Shown: positions 1 to 10,428, counted from the stretch's first letter. The stretch: 64,000 nt of DNA from JAEZBP01 sp963832725 (GCA_963832725.1 CAWHVG010000002.1:186001-250000); one strand, 5' to 3'. A program made the numbers and translations. Notes: generated from the sequence alone by a model not told the origin.

Positions 1-1268
1 CGATCGTCATGTCCTCCTTCTGGATCGTCGTCGACAGGCGCGTGAGATACGGGTGGCGGTCGACCATCGCCTGCGCGTCGGCGCGCGGCTGGGTGATCTC
101 GGCGTCGATCGCCGTGGCCAGCCCCTCGGGGTCGAACGCGATCGGGGTGCCGCACTCGCTCCTCGAGCCCCGCGCGAGGCAGTTGTAGTAGGTCTGCGGA
201 TCCGAGCCGCTGGGCGGCTGGATGAAGCGCTGGAAGAGATCGAGCAGGAGCGGGGTGCCGGAGTAACCGAGGCCGAGGAGCTGGCTCAGGAACGCCGCCG
301 GATCGCTCACGCCGGCGAGCGCGGTCACGTCCGACAGGGTGATCGAGATGGACGGGGTGGCCCCTGCGAAGTCGGTGGCGAACGCGTGACCTCCGAGGTC
401 GCGGACCTTCGAAGCGACCGCGTCGTCCCACGACTCCGTCCCGTTGAAGAGCCCGGGCGTGAGGTCGACCATCGCCGTGGAGTAGTTCATCGATCGCGCC
501 TGCGCGTCGCCGAGAAAGATCGCCTCGATCGGCAAGGACGGCGTGCTGGCGATGGCGGTCAGCCGGATGGGCAGGCAGGCCTCGTTGGTCGGCATGTGGA
601 GGACGACCGGCCGGAGCACGTCGCTCAGCCGGTTGGCGGTCAGCCGGAGCGCCACGAAGACGTGCCCCTGCGCGGCGTAGGGATCGAGCAGCGGCTCCGA
701 CTCGCTGGGGACGTCGTAGCCGTGGTCGTTCAACCAACCGACCACCTCCGCGGCCGTCGACGCGCCGAGCACGACGGTGTCGTAGGGGCCGACGATGGCT
801 TGCGAGTACACCGTGACGTCGTCGGGCGGCGCGGCCGCGCCCGCGTCTGTGATGGAGTGACCTGCTGCGAACCGGTCGGTGGCCGGCACCGCCGAGGAGC
901 CACAGCCCCAGCCGTAGCTCGGGTAGCGGCACTGGGGCTCGTCCCGGCAGGTTCCCTCCGTCATGTAGTCCATCGTGAAGGCGGGTGTCGTGGCACCGTG
1001 CAAAGCCTGAAAGAGCGCACCGGTTCCGACACCGAATCTGATCGGGCGGCACCGGCAAAGGCAGGATCCAGGCGAAGTCCGCGTCCTGACCGGAGTAGCG
1101 GACCTGGACCGACATCGTCATCGAGCCATCGTCCTCGTAGGAGTAGACGATGATCTCTTTCGATTGATCGATCGGAGACGAGGAGCAGAAGAATCCGCCG
1201 CAGGCCGCGGCCCGCCCGACGGGCGCCAGCGCGGCGATCAGGAGCACGAGGAAGGAGGCACGTCGCAT
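1..1268 (-). CDS. Secreted DUF2330-family protein, 3' end beyond the window, frameshifted
   Basis: The minus-strand start at 1268 gives a signal peptide (MRRASFLVLLIAALAP, then an Ala-rich cleavage region) followed by ACGGFFCSS. The mature protein continues with a region ending DFAWILPLPVPPDQI. This Cys-Gly-Gly-Phe-Phe opening and the FAWILPLP motif are typical of DUF2330 proteins, which are exported proteins of unknown function in Myxococcota. The reading frame breaks at about 1034-1038, where the plus strand reads GAATC. Deleting one A restores DQIGVGTGALFQALHGATTP and an open frame to position 1, where the gene leaves the window with at least 420 residues. The neighbour at 1419 is divergent, so the 150 bp between them should hold both promoters. 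Family assignment is good; the function is unknown. Confidence 0.75.
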   Translation of the reverse strand, partial: MRRASFLVLLIAALAPVGRAAACGGFFCSSSPIDQSKEIIVYSYEDDGSMTMSVQVRYSGQDADFAWILPLPVPPDQIRCRNRCALSGFARCHDTRLHDGLHDGGNLPGRAPVPLPELRLGLWLLGGAGHRPVRSRSLHHRRGRGRAARRRHGVLASHRRPLRHRRARRVDGRGGGRLVERPRLRRPQRVGAAARSLRRAGARLRGAPADRQPAERRAPAGRPPHADQRGLPAHPADRHRQHAVLADRGDLSRRRAGAIDELLHGDGRPHARALQRDGVVGRRGRFEGPRPRRSRVRHRLRRGHPVHLDHPVGRDRARRRERSGGVPEPAPRPRLLRHPAPARSLPALHPAAQRLGSADLLQLPRAGLEERVRHPDRVRPRGAGHGDRRRDHPAARRRAGDGRPPPVSHAPVDDDPEGGHDD

Positions 1269-1418
1269 GAGGCTCACCCGTCAGCACGACGCATGCCGCT
1301 CCTCTTCCTCGGCACCGTTGCGGGTCCACACGCGTGCCGAAGCGTGCCGCGTGCCCTCCCGGCGCGTTCGGAGGGGATCCTTCCGGCGCGCCTTGAGTGC
1401 CGCGGTGGGCCCGATGAT

Positions 1419-3015
1419 ATGGTCCGCGGCGTGACGCTCTCCCCGCGCGCGGCCCCGATCGTGGCGCTCGTGGCCTCGCTGGCGGGGCTGGCCTTCGCAT
1501 GGAGCGCGGCGCCCACCCTCTTCGAGCGCGGCTTCCCGCTCGACGACTCCTGGATCCACGCCGTCTACGCCCGCGAGCTCGCCCGCTCGTTCACGCTCGC
1601 CTACAACCCGGGCGTCCCCGCCACCGGCGCCACCTCGCTTCTGTGGCCCGTGCTGCTGGCGCCTCTGTTCGCGCTCACGGCGAGCACCCCCGCGTTCGTG
1701 GTGGCGACCAAGGCGCTCGGCTTTCTCCTCCACGCCGGCGCCGCGGCTCTCTTCGCCTACGCGTTCGCGTCGCGGCCCGGTTCGAGCGAGGCGCGCGACC
1801 GCCGCGTGCTCGAAGGCATCGCCGCCGGGCTGCTCGTCGCGCTGAACCCCGATCTTCTCGCCGCGTCACTGAGCGGGATGGAGGTCGCGCTGGCCGAGCT
1901 CGTGCTGGCGGCCGTCGTCCTCGCGGTTCGCTTCGAGAGACGCGCGCTCCATGCGCTCCTCGCGCTGGTCGCGTTCCTGGCCCGGCCGGAGCTGGTCCTC
2001 GTCGCCGTTCTCGTCGTCGCGCTCGCCGCCGCCGGCCGTGGCCCGCGCGCGATGCTGACGGCGAGCCTGGCGCCCGCGGGCGGTGCGCTCGCCGGTCTGG
2101 CCGCCTCCTCGATCCGCAACCTCTCCGTCTCGGGCCTCCCGCTCCCCGCGCCCTTCTACGTCAAGGTCGGCGCGGACACCTCCGGCCTGATCGATCCGGT
2201 GGTCAGTGGCTTCTCCGGCCTCATGGGCACCCTCGGCGTAGCGGGGTTCTGGCCGCTCTGGCCCCTCGCCGGAATCGCCGCCCTCTGGCTGATCGTCCGT
2301 GCGTTCCGGGCCGGCCGAGGCGTCGTCCCGCTCGCCGCCGCGGCGGCCCTCTCCGCGCTCGCGTTCGTCGTCGCCTCGTTCCTCCTCGTCTCCCCGGACG
2401 ACCCGGACGCGTTCTACCACCAGCGCTACGTCCTGCCGGGCTTCGCGCTCTTCCTCGCCTCGTTCCCTGCGCTGGTGATGGACTGCGTGGCGAGCGTGGT
2501 GGAGGCAGCACGAGCTCGGCTCGCGGTCCTGGGCATGCTCACGTTCGGCGCGCTGGTCACGTTCGGTCTCGACCTACCCACCCGGATCGTTCGGCTCGAC
2601 AACGACAGTCACAACATCGACGACGTCCAGGTCCGGCTCGGCCAGCGGCTCGCCGAAGTCGGCCCGGAGGCGGTGATCTGGACCGTCGACGCCGGCGCCG
2701 TCCGCTACTTCGCGCGCGGCGACGTGGTGGATTCTGATCGGTCTCAACACCCCCGAGATGCTCGGTCCCGAGCGTGACGCGTACGTCCAGGCGCACCCGC
2801 CCACGCACATCCTGGTCATGCGCGGCGCAGATGCGCTCGTCCGGACCAGCGAGCGGCTCCACGGCCTACCGGTCGCGCCGACCACGCCCTACACCGTGAC
2901 CAGCTTCGCCGGCATGGGCCCGCAGTACATCGTCGACTGTCCGCCCGGCGTCCGCGGGACCCTCGCGGTTGGCCGGACCACGATCGAGTTCACCTGCCAC
3001 GCCGCCCTCCGCTGA
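1419..3015 (+). CDS. Polytopic membrane protein, possibly glycosyltransferase-like, frameshifted
   Basis: The start ATG at 1419 opens into a first hydrophobic helix (VALVASLAGLAFAW). The motif FPLDDSWIHAVYARELA follows, an Asp-Asp pair in the first extramembrane loop. About ten more hydrophobic segments follow, and a hydrophilic C-terminal domain begins near residue 390. An N-terminal DD motif between the first two membrane helices resembles GT-C type glycosyltransferases (PMT/ArnT-like), which use lipid-linked sugars at the membrane. This is inferred from topology and one motif only. The frame breaks at 2730-2734 (GATTC). Removing one T joins FARGDVVD to LIGLNTPEMLGPERDAY and runs to the TGA at 3013-3015, giving 531 residues. 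An upstream in-frame extension to 1164 is antisense-like sequence and was not used. Confidence 0.65.
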
Positions 3016-3128
3016 CGGGGCTCCGAGCTCGAGCTCGTCCCTCGCGGACGGCGGGTCGGAGCAGGCTGCCGGTCGAGCCGTGATCGGCGAGCCGTGCTAT
3101 CGACGCCCGACGGGCCCGAGCGCGTGCC

Positions 3129-3356
3129 ATGACGGAACTGAACCGGGAAATCGAAGCCCGCGTGCGCGCCAGCTTCGCGCGGCAGGCGATGATGCAGACC
3201 TTCGGCGCGCGGATCGCGTCTCTCGCTCCCGGCCAGTGCGTGATCACCGCGCCGATCCTGCCGCTGGCGCGCCAGCAGCATGGGGTCGGCCATGCCGGGC
3301 TCACCTTCTCGCTGGGGGACTCGGCGGCGGGCTATGCGGCGCTCAGTCGGCCGTGA
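3129..3356 (+). pseudogene. Truncated PaaI-type hotdog thioesterase
   Basis: The 75-residue product starts MTELNREIEARVRASF. It contains ARIASLAPGQCVITAPI and QQHGVGHAGLTFSLGDSAAGYAA, the N-terminal half of a PaaI/YdiI-like hotdog acyl-CoA thioesterase, including the H-A-G turn that leads into the long central helix. Members of this family are usually about 130-150 residues. Here the frame stops two residues after the helix, and the remaining beta-sheet half is missing. The stop lies inside the 3' end of the convergent lipoprotein gene (14-bp overlap), so the second half appears deleted rather than shifted out of frame. I saw no continuation in the other plus-strand frames. A very short active protein cannot be excluded, but a remnant is more likely. 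Confidence 0.6.
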
Positions 3357-4335
3357 CCGTCGCCGCGATGTCGACGCTTCGTTCGCCGAGCGCGAGCGCG
3401 AGCGTGCACTCGCCGGGCGCTCGGCCTTCGACGCGATACACGCCGTCCGCGTACCAGCGGGCCGCGTCCTCCACCACGCAGGTGTCGGGCGTCTGGGTCG
3501 TGAGCGTGAAGGCGCCGGAGAGCCCGAACACGCGGGCTCCGTCCTCCTGCAGGGCGCGCACGACCGCGAGCTGTCGCGTACCGACCTGCAGCGCCTCGAG
3601 CGGGCTCGCGTCGTTCGGTCCGCGCACGGCCGCGAGGTCGAACGAGGCGACGGCGTCCGGCGCGACCACCTCGACCTCGATCGGTCTGCTGCCCGCAGCG
3701 CTCAGCGTGACGTGACCGGGGGCGGCGAAGCGAGCGTCCACCATGTCTCGGTCTCCCCGGTGGATCTCGAAGCTCGCCGCGCGCGGCGGGCTCACCCGCA
3801 CCGGCACGAGATCCGTCGCGCCCCCGAGCACGCGGCCCAGCGAGTCCGAGCGCTGCAGCCGAAAGCGCGCCGTGGTGCCGGCCAGGATGTGGAGCGGCGC
3901 GTCGGGCCGGCGCACGTCCGGCGTCGCGTACGAGAGCTCCACCCGCGAAGGCTCGGCGACCAGGACCGGGAGATCGTGCTCGAAGCTCTCGGTCACGACG
4001 TGCAGCGTGGTGCTGCCGCGGTGCCCCGTGCGGAGCTCGATGGCGTCGGGGCGGGTGCGGACAACGCGGACGATGGCGTCATCGGCCGAGGTGGCGCGCA
4101 GGAAGGGGACGACCTGCACGTCACGGACGGGCACGACGCCGGTCCCGCCGCGGAGCTCGCGCGCCTCGAACGCGGTGATCACGGCGCTGGCCTCGTCGAC
4201 GAGCGTGAGCTCCTCGTTCGTCGGCCCGACGAGATTGTCATCGGCCCGCAATGCGAACCGTATTCCCGGTCCCATCGCAGGCGGCGGAGTGCACGCGAAC
4301 GCGAGGACGGCGGCGGCGAAGGCGGCGCGGCGCAT
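3343..4335 (-). CDS. Lipoprotein with Ig-like beta domains, unknown function
   Basis: The start at 4335 gives MRRAAFAAAVLAFACTPPP, a lipoprotein signal with lipobox FAC at residues 13-15, so the mature protein is probably anchored in the outer membrane. The 330-residue product is rich in beta strands and repeats a pattern of Ig-like units. Examples are ATDLVPVRVSPPRAASFE and TLSAAGSRPIEVEVVAPDA, and it ends in a strand-rich unit with two cysteines (residues about 291 and 310) that could pair. No catalytic motif was seen. The long upstream extension of the frame (to 6885) is antisense to the helicase gene and is not coding. It converges with the truncated thioesterase. The function is unknown. 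Confidence 0.7.
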   Translation of the reverse strand: MRRAAFAAAVLAFACTPPPAMGPGIRFALRADDNLVGPTNEELTLVDEASAVITAFEARELRGGTGVVPVRDVQVVPFLRATSADDAIVRVVRTRPDAIELRTGHRGSTTLHVVTESFEHDLPVLVAEPSRVELSYATPDVRRPDAPLHILAGTTARFRLQRSDSLGRVLGGATDLVPVRVSPPRAASFEIHRGDRDMVDARFAAPGHVTLSAAGSRPIEVEVVAPDAVASFDLAAVRGPNDASPLEALQVGTRQLAVVRALQEDGARVFGLSGAFTLTTQTPDTCVVEDAARWYADGVYRVEGRAPGECTLALALGERSVDIAATVTAD

Positions 4336-4704
4336 ACGGGATGGCCTCGTATCACGAAACGCGACCGTTCTGGGCACTTCTCGGGAGCCCGCGATCGATT
4401 CGCGAGGCTCCCGGCCGGTGCTCTCGCGAGGCGTCACGTTGCGAGCCGGGGCGACGAGACCAAGAGGCACGCGCCTGGTGGTGCTCGCCCGCCGTGATCC
4501 GCGTCGCGGAGGAAGCGCGGGCGAGATCCGCCACGAAGAGGTTCGAGGCTCGCCGGGTCCGTGGCCGGCCGCGCGCCGGCGCGCGCTCCAGGCTTCTCTC
4601 GCGTGCGCTCGGCGCCGGGCGGCGTACCATGCCGCGAGCTGCGAGAACGATGCGATCCGAGCGCGAACACACGAGAGGGGTTCGTTCGAGTCGCCCGACC
4701 GGGC
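4336..4704. other. Divergent intergenic region
   Basis: This 369-bp region separates the start of the lipoprotein gene (minus) from the helicase gene (plus), so it should contain promoters for both. The only clear structure is the inverted repeat listed separately at 4383-4412. No gene was recognised. An ATG at 4650 would give the helicase a longer N-terminus if one base were removed from the GATCC at 4654-4658. Confidence 0.4.
4383..4412. repeat. Near-perfect inverted repeat
   Basis: GGGAGCCCGCGA pairs with TCGCGAGGCTCCC around a short TCGAT centre. If the GATTC inside it is a miscalled GATC, the element becomes almost fully palindromic around GCGATCGATCGC. It lies between two divergent promoters, so an operator role is possible but unproven. 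Confidence 0.4.
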
Positions 4705-7700
4705 GTGCTGGAGCAGATCGATCTCGCGCGCCACGCGGTGATCGAGGCGTCGGCCGGGACGGGCAAGACCTACACGCTCGAGCATCTCGTGGTGGAGCTG
4801 GTCCTCCGGCGCGAGATCCCGCTCGAGCAGATCCTGGTGGTCACCTTCACCGACAAGGCCACCCGCGAGATGCGCGAGCGCGTGCGCGACAAGCTGCGAG
4901 CCATCCTCGACGCCGAAGAGGATAGCGAAGGCGAGGGTGGGGCGTGGACGATCGACGACGCCGCCCGCCGCCGCCTGAGCGACGCGCTGGCCGTGTTCGA
5001 CCGCGCGCCGATCTCCACCATCCACGCGTTCTGCCAGCGCATCCTCACCGAGAGCGCGTTCGACTGCGCGCGCCTGCTCCGCCAAGAGCAGGTCGAGTCG
5101 CGCGAGGTCTTCGGCCGGGCGCTCCGCGAAGAGCTGCGCCTCGAGCTGGCCGAGGGAGCGCCGCTCAGGCCGGTGCTGGAGCGCGCGTTGGCCGCCTGGG
5201 GCGCGGAAAGGCTCGAGGGCCGGCTCTACGAGTGGTACGCCGAGCGCGGGCAGCCGGAGCCGCGCTTCGATCGCGCCGTGGCCGCGGAGGCGCTCTCCCG
5301 CTTGCCGACCCGCATGGAGCTGGTGCCCGGCGGGATGGCGGCGCGCGTGCTGACCCAGGCGTTGAAGCACCCGAGCCCGAAGAAGGAGGTGCCCGCCCGT
5401 CTGATGGCGCTGGCGCCCACGGTGGAGAAGCTGCGCGCCGGCGAGTCGGTGTACGACGGGCTGCTCGCGTTCTGGGATTGGGCGCAGCTGCCCGCGCCGA
5501 GCAACCAGACCAACCTGAGCTATCTGCGGCAGCACCTGAAAAAAGGCAGCGAGCGCGCGCCGGCCCTGGCGCCGCTCGCGGATCTCGTCGAGCGCCTCGG
5601 GCAGGTGGCGTCCACACCGCTCCACGTCCTGCTCGCGGAGCTCTTGCCGCGCATCGTGGCTCGCCTCAGCGGTCAGAAGAGCGCGCGCGGTCATTTCGAT
5701 TTCGACGACATGCTGCGGATGCTCCGCGAGGCGCTCCACGCCGAAGGCAGCGACGCATTGGTGGCAGAGCTCCGGCGCCGCTATCGCGTAGCGCTGGTCG
5801 ACGAGTTCCAGGACACCGATCGCGTTCAGTGGGATGTCTTCAAGCGCATCTTCTTCGACGAGGGCGCCGAGCAGCGCCTGATCGTCATCGGCGACCCGAA
5901 GCAGGCCATCTACGGTTTCCGCAACGCGGACGTGCACACCTACCACGCCGCCTGCGACGAGATCCGCGCGAGCGGCGGCAGCGTCGTCCCGCTCACGGTC
6001 TCCTACCGCTCCCGCGCGCCTTTGGTGCAGGCCATCAACCGCGTGCTGGAAGAGGGCTTCTTCTCCGGCGTGAACGCCTACCCGAACCCCGTCACCTGCG
6101 GCCGGCCCGAGCGCGATCTTCGCGACGCCTCCGGCGAGGCCATGCCGGCCCTCACGTTGCTGCACTTCGTCGGCCGGCCCGAGCTGCGCGCCGATCGGGT
6201 CCGCAGTACGCTCGGCACCCGCATCGCCGAGGAGATCCAGCGTCTGCTCGCGCCGCCGATCACCGTCGTGGACGAGCGCGGACCGCGTCTGCTCACTCCC
6301 GCCGACATTCACGTGCTCTGCCGCAGCCGTGGCGACGCGGACCGGGTGGGCGCCGCGCTGGCGGCCGCGGGCATCCCGCACGCGTTCTACAAACAGGAGG
6401 GCCTCTTCCAGACCGAGGCCGCGCGCGACGTCTTCGTGGTCCTGCGCGCCATCGAGAACCCCGACGAGCGGGTGCGCCGCCTCGACGCGTGGCTCACGCC
6501 CTTCTTCGCGGTCCCGCTGGAGCGCCTCGACGAGTGCCGCGAGCTGCCTCCGGAGCATCCCCTCATCGCCCTCTTGGTCCACTGGCGCGATCTCGCCGAG
6601 CGCCAGGATTGGGCCGGGCTCTTCCGCTCCATGTTGGAAGACTCCGGTGCGCTGAGGCGCGAGCTCTTCGCTGGTCAGAACGAGCGAAATCTCACCGACT
6701 ACCAGCACATTCTCGAGGTGATGCTGGAAGAGACGCATCGAGGAAGACGGTCTCTGCCTCGAGCTCATCACGCGATTGAGCGCGTTCATCGAGGGACGCG
6801 AGCATCCGGTCGGTGAGAGCGGCAACGTGCACCGGCTCGAGAGCGAGCGGCAGTCCGTCCAGATCCTCACCATGCACAAGTCCAAGGGGCTGGAAGCCGA
6901 GGTCGTGTTCCTCGCCGGCGGTCTCTCCGAGCCGCCCGACGATCAGCTCTCGCCCCACGTCTTCCACGATGGTGAAGGCCATCGGCTGGCGTGGGTGGGA
7001 CCGCCGACCGAAGAGGTCCGAGCGCGTCTGCGCCGCGAGCGGCGAGAGGAAGCGGAGCGGCTGCTCTACGTGGCGATGACCCGCGCGAGGAGCGCGCTCT
7101 ACCTGCCCTACTTCGGTGCGCCGCCGCCCGGCGCGGCCGACGGCGACGTCTCCTACGACCTGGTGGTGACGCCGTCGCCCGCGGCCGAGACGCGCTCGCA
7201 GCTCAGCCTCTTCTTCGAGGATCCCGAGACGGCGGAGCCCGAGCCGGAGGACGCGGAGGCGGAGTACGAGCTGAAACGGATGAGCGGCCCTTACCGTGTG
7301 CTCAACGAGCGCTTGGCCGCGCTGGTCGCGGCCGGCGAGACGGAAAGTGGCGCTGGTATGTTCGCGCGGGTCGAGGTGCCGGTCGTGCCTCGGCGTGATC
7401 GGCGGGTGGATCCGCGGGCCACTCTCGCGTCGTTTCGCGCGCCGACCGAGCTGGGGGCGCACGTCGCGATCGACAGCGCGCGCTTCGCTGCGCTGCGCCG
7501 CGCTCACGCCGGCTTCGACGTCACCTCCTACACCCGGATGAAGCGGGGCCACGGCGGCTATCAGGCGCCCGAGCCGGAGCAGGAGCCGGCGGAGGCCTTC
7601 GTCACCGAGGCGATGGACGCCGCGTTGCCCTCCGTGGCGACCGACGAGCTCCCGGGCGGCACCTCGATCGGCGTGTTCTTGCACGAGCTGCTCGAGCACC

Positions 7701-8395
7701 TTCCCTTCGAGCGCGCGCTAGAGATCGAGGACGGCGCCGCGCTCTTGGCGGACGATGCGCTGCGCTCGCTCTTCGATCGGCGCGCGCAGGCCAACGGCGT
7801 CGAGCTCCGATGGGCTCCGCTCGCGGCCGAGCTGGTGGTCCGCGCGCTGAAGGCACCGTTGACCCTGGCGGACGGCTCGCGATTGTCGGAGGGCCTCGCC
7901 GCCGTCACGCGTCGCGCGGCGGAGCTGCCTTTCCTGCATCCGATCCCCGAGCGCTCGCACCCGAGCTTGGCCGAGCCGCCGCCGGGGCCGGATCGCGCGG
8001 CGCTCTCGATCGAGCGCGGCTACATCCGCGGCGTGATCGATCTCGTGATCGAGCACGAAGGCCGCTACCACGTCATCGACTACAAGAGCGATCGTCTCCC
8101 GAGCTACGCGCCCGACGCCGTCAGCGCGCACGTCGCGCGGAACTACCTCGTGCAGGCGCGCCTCTACACGCTCGGCACCTTGCGCGCGTTGGCCATCCAC
8201 GATCGCGACGCCTACGAGACGCGCTTCGGCGGCCTCCTCTACGCGTTCTTGCGCGGCATGGGCGAGGCCGGCGAGGGCGTGTGGACCTTCCGCCCGAGCT
8301 GGGACGACGTGCTCGAGTGGGAGCGCGCGCTCCACCACGACGCCCCGTGGGGCTACCCGCTCCCGCCCCGCCGCCGCGCCCAGCTCGGGTCATGA
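4705..8395 (+). CDS. RecB-like UvrD-family helicase with C-terminal nuclease, frameshifted
   Basis: This is a superfamily 1 helicase with a RecB-type nuclease, about 1229 residues (E. coli RecB has 1180). Motif I is EASAGTGKTYTLE near residue 14, followed by VVTFTDKATREMRERV and STIHAFCQRIL. The Walker B region is VDEFQDTD near residue 365, then GDPKQAIYGFRNADVHTY and SYRSRAPL. After the break come LTMHKSKGLEAEVVF and LLYVAMTRARSALYL. The C-terminal nuclease has GVIDLVIE and DYKSDRL, the D and D-x-K of PD-(D/E)XK enzymes. The frame breaks at 6735-6739 (GCATC, probably GATC originally). GTG 4705 was chosen as start; ATG 4650 is possible if one base at 4654-4658 is extra. No recC or recD gene is adjacent, so whether it acts in a RecBCD complex is open. 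Confidence 0.88.
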
Positions 8396-8510
8396 CCCAT
8401 TGCGTGCGCCACGGCGGCGCTCGTCGCTGCGTGCGCCTCTTCAGGGCGCCCGAGGGGATGTCGGTGCACGTAGCCCGTCTCCTCGCGGGTCCGCGCAGGG
8501 AACGGTTTCG

Positions 8511-8770
8511 GGTACGCCGACCCCTCGGGGTCAGCGGAGGGGAATCCGTTTCCGGTACGCCGACCCCTCAGGGGTCAGCGGAGGGGAATCCGTTTCCGGT
8601 GCGCCGACCCCTCAGGGGTCAGCGGAGGGGAATCCGTTTCCGGTGCGCCGACCCCTCAGGGGTCAGCGGAGGGGAATCCGTTTCCGGTACGCCGACCCCT
8701 CGGGGGTCAGCGGAGGCAATCCGTTTCCGGTACGCCGACCCCTCGGTCTCAGCGGAAGGCAATCCGGCTC
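8511..8770. repeat. 44-bp tandem repeat array with internal palindrome, about six units
   Basis: Units begin at 8511, 8554, 8598, 8642, 8686 and 8729, 43-44 bp each. Each runs GGTACGCCGACCCCT...AGCGGAGGGGAATCCGTTTCC. Three central copies carry the perfect 15-bp palindrome GACCCCTCAGGGGTC; the outer copies have a decayed version. The unit length is not a multiple of three and all frames read as low-complexity, so it is not coding. The array lies in the 456-bp gap (8396-8851) between the convergent ends of the helicase and beta-helix genes. The rest of that gap shows nothing recognisable. Confidence 0.9.
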
Positions 8771-8851
8771 TCGCAAGCCGACCCCGAACGCGCGACGGGC
8801 GCGGCTCGCATGCGCCGCGCCCGTCGGTGAGCCCCGTGTCTCGAGCCCGCT

Positions 8852-10276
8852 CTACCGGCGGCGGCGCCAGACGACCAGCGCGAGCGCGAGGCCGAGCCAG
8901 AGGGGTGCCTGCGACGAGCCACCGCTCGAGACGCGGCAGCCGCAGCCGCCGGAGGTGCTCCCTGTGCCGCCGTCGACGCCCGGGTTGGAGGTGCTGGCGT
9001 CGCCGCCGTGGCCGCCGTCGCTGTGGCTGGCGGTGCCGCCGTCGCTGTGGCTGGTGGTGCCGCCGTCGCTGTGGCTGGTGGTGCCGCCGTCCGCGTCGGT
9101 CGTGCCGCCGTCGCCGGCGGGCGGGACGTTGCCGTGCTCGTACGCGCCGACGTCGATGGCGCTGCCCACGGTGGAGCGCCCTTCGCTGCCGGTGGGGTGC
9201 ACGTACTGCAGCATCGGCGTCAGCGACATGCCGCCGCCGGTGCCCGGATCCATGCCGGCGTCGATCGCGCTCGCCCCGTCGGCGAGGTGGTAGTCGTAGC
9301 CCGCGCGGTCGACGAAGAGCCCGGCGCCGTCGGTGCTGGTGATGTTGCCGCGATCGTCGCTCGGGGTGCCGTTGTACTGCGTGCCGTTGCCGACGAAGAG
9401 GTTGTTCACGCTGACGAACGCCGTCGGCGAGCCGGCCGCGCGGACGAACGTCCCGTGGCCGAGGTCGTTCACGATCGTGTTGTTCACCAAGAAGAGCGCC
9501 TGCATCGGGTTGCTCTGGTGCTCCTCGGCGAACGTGACGATGCCGGAGTTCTGGGTGTTCGGTCCCTGCTCGATCACGTTGCCGATCAGGATCGCGAGCC
9601 CACCGTCGGGCAGGTCGACCTCGTAGCTCGCGTCGCCGTCCTCGTTGGAGAAGCGGTTGGCGATCAGGATCGTGGTGTGGGCGCGGCTCTTGAGCTCGTG
9701 CCCCGCATGGGCGCGGTGAAAATAGCTCCCGCGCACCGTGAACGTGCGGACGTGGTTGATGTAGATGTTGTGGGAGTACCCATCGCCCTTGCCGTTGTGC
9801 TCGAACTCGCTGTCCTCGATCAGGACGTCGCTGTCGGCGTTGTCGCCGGCGAGGATGCCGTCCTCGTTGTCGTGGAAGTAGCAGTTGCGGATGGTGAGCC
9901 CGGTGCCCTCGAGGCGGATGCCGGCGCCGTTGTCGTCGGGGACGCTGGCCCCGGAGAACTCGACGTTCTCGACCGTGAGCGCGTCGCCCTGCGCGACCCA
10001 GATCGCCTTGCCGTTCGAGATGGTCGTGCCGGCGGCGTCGAGGTGTGCCATCCCGCCGACGCCGCGGATGGTCAGGTTGTTCGCGTGGATGGCCGAGATG
10101 TCGCCGCTGTAGGTGCCGGCGTCGATCTCGATGACGTCGCCGTCGTTCGCGGCTGCGATGGCGTCATGGACCGTGGTGTAGGTCCGGCTGGGGCCGACCT
10201 GGAGGGTGGCCGCCGACGCGGTCGATGCGATGAGGGTTGCTCCGAAGAGCGCGAGGAAGATCCCGGGAGTACGCAT
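8852..10276 (-). CDS. Secreted right-handed beta-helix protein with MYXO-CTERM anchor
   Basis: The product has 474 residues. A signal peptide (MRTPGIFLALFGATLIAS, cleavage after AASA) leads into a parallel beta-helix rich in short strands with Asn/Asp turns (NNLTIRGVGG, TGLTIRNCYFHDNEDGI, SDVLIEDSEFEHNG), as in pectate-lyase-like and NosD-like proteins. A conserved GNGTQYNG...DYHLADGASAIDAG ending follows. The linker at about residues 385-440 repeats DGGTTSHS. The C-terminus is GGCGCRVSSGG, a hydrophobic helix (LWLGLALALVV), then RRRR, the MYXO-CTERM layout that is processed and anchored at the surface of Myxococcota. The substrate, probably a polysaccharide if it is an enzyme, cannot be told. 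It is transcribed away from the DUF3540 gene at 10429. Confidence 0.88.
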   Translation of the reverse strand: MRTPGIFLALFGATLIASTASAATLQVGPSRTYTTVHDAIAAANDGDVIEIDAGTYSGDISAIHANNLTIRGVGGMAHLDAAGTTISNGKAIWVAQGDALTVENVEFSGASVPDDNGAGIRLEGTGLTIRNCYFHDNEDGILAGDNADSDVLIEDSEFEHNGKGDGYSHNIYINHVRTFTVRGSYFHRAHAGHELKSRAHTTILIANRFSNEDGDASYEVDLPDGGLAILIGNVIEQGPNTQNSGIVTFAEEHQSNPMQALFLVNNTIVNDLGHGTFVRAAGSPTAFVSVNNLFVGNGTQYNGTPSDDRGNITSTDGAGLFVDRAGYDYHLADGASAIDAGMDPGTGGGMSLTPMLQYVHPTGSEGRSTVGSAIDVGAYEHGNVPPAGDGGTTDADGGTTSHSDGGTTSHSDGGTASHSDGGHGGDASTSNPGVDGGTGSTSGGCGCRVSSGGSSQAPLWLGLALALVVWRRRR

Positions 10277-10428
10277 GCGACGTTGCTATGCGAGCCGCGG
10301 AATCGGCACAAGCACGGCGTTTGCGCGCGGGCGGTCAGAGCGCGATCGCCGTCCCGGGCGGAGGACAGGGGTGGCGCCTCGCGGTACCATCCGCGCCGAG
10401 CGAAGTGGCCACGCGAGGGAGCGAGTCG

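Noticed and set aside
4561..4704. Longer N-terminus for the helicase from 4561
   Set aside because: The added residues are Arg/Ala-rich and non-conserved. The family alignment starts a few residues before the ASAGTGKT motif.
6731..6785. Programmed ribosomal frameshift in the helicase gene
   Set aside because: There is no slippery heptamer or following pseudoknot. The break shares the GATC signature of eleven other genes of unrelated function, so a data error is the better explanation.
8511..8770. CRISPR array
   Set aside because: Units abut directly with no unique spacers, and no cas gene is present.
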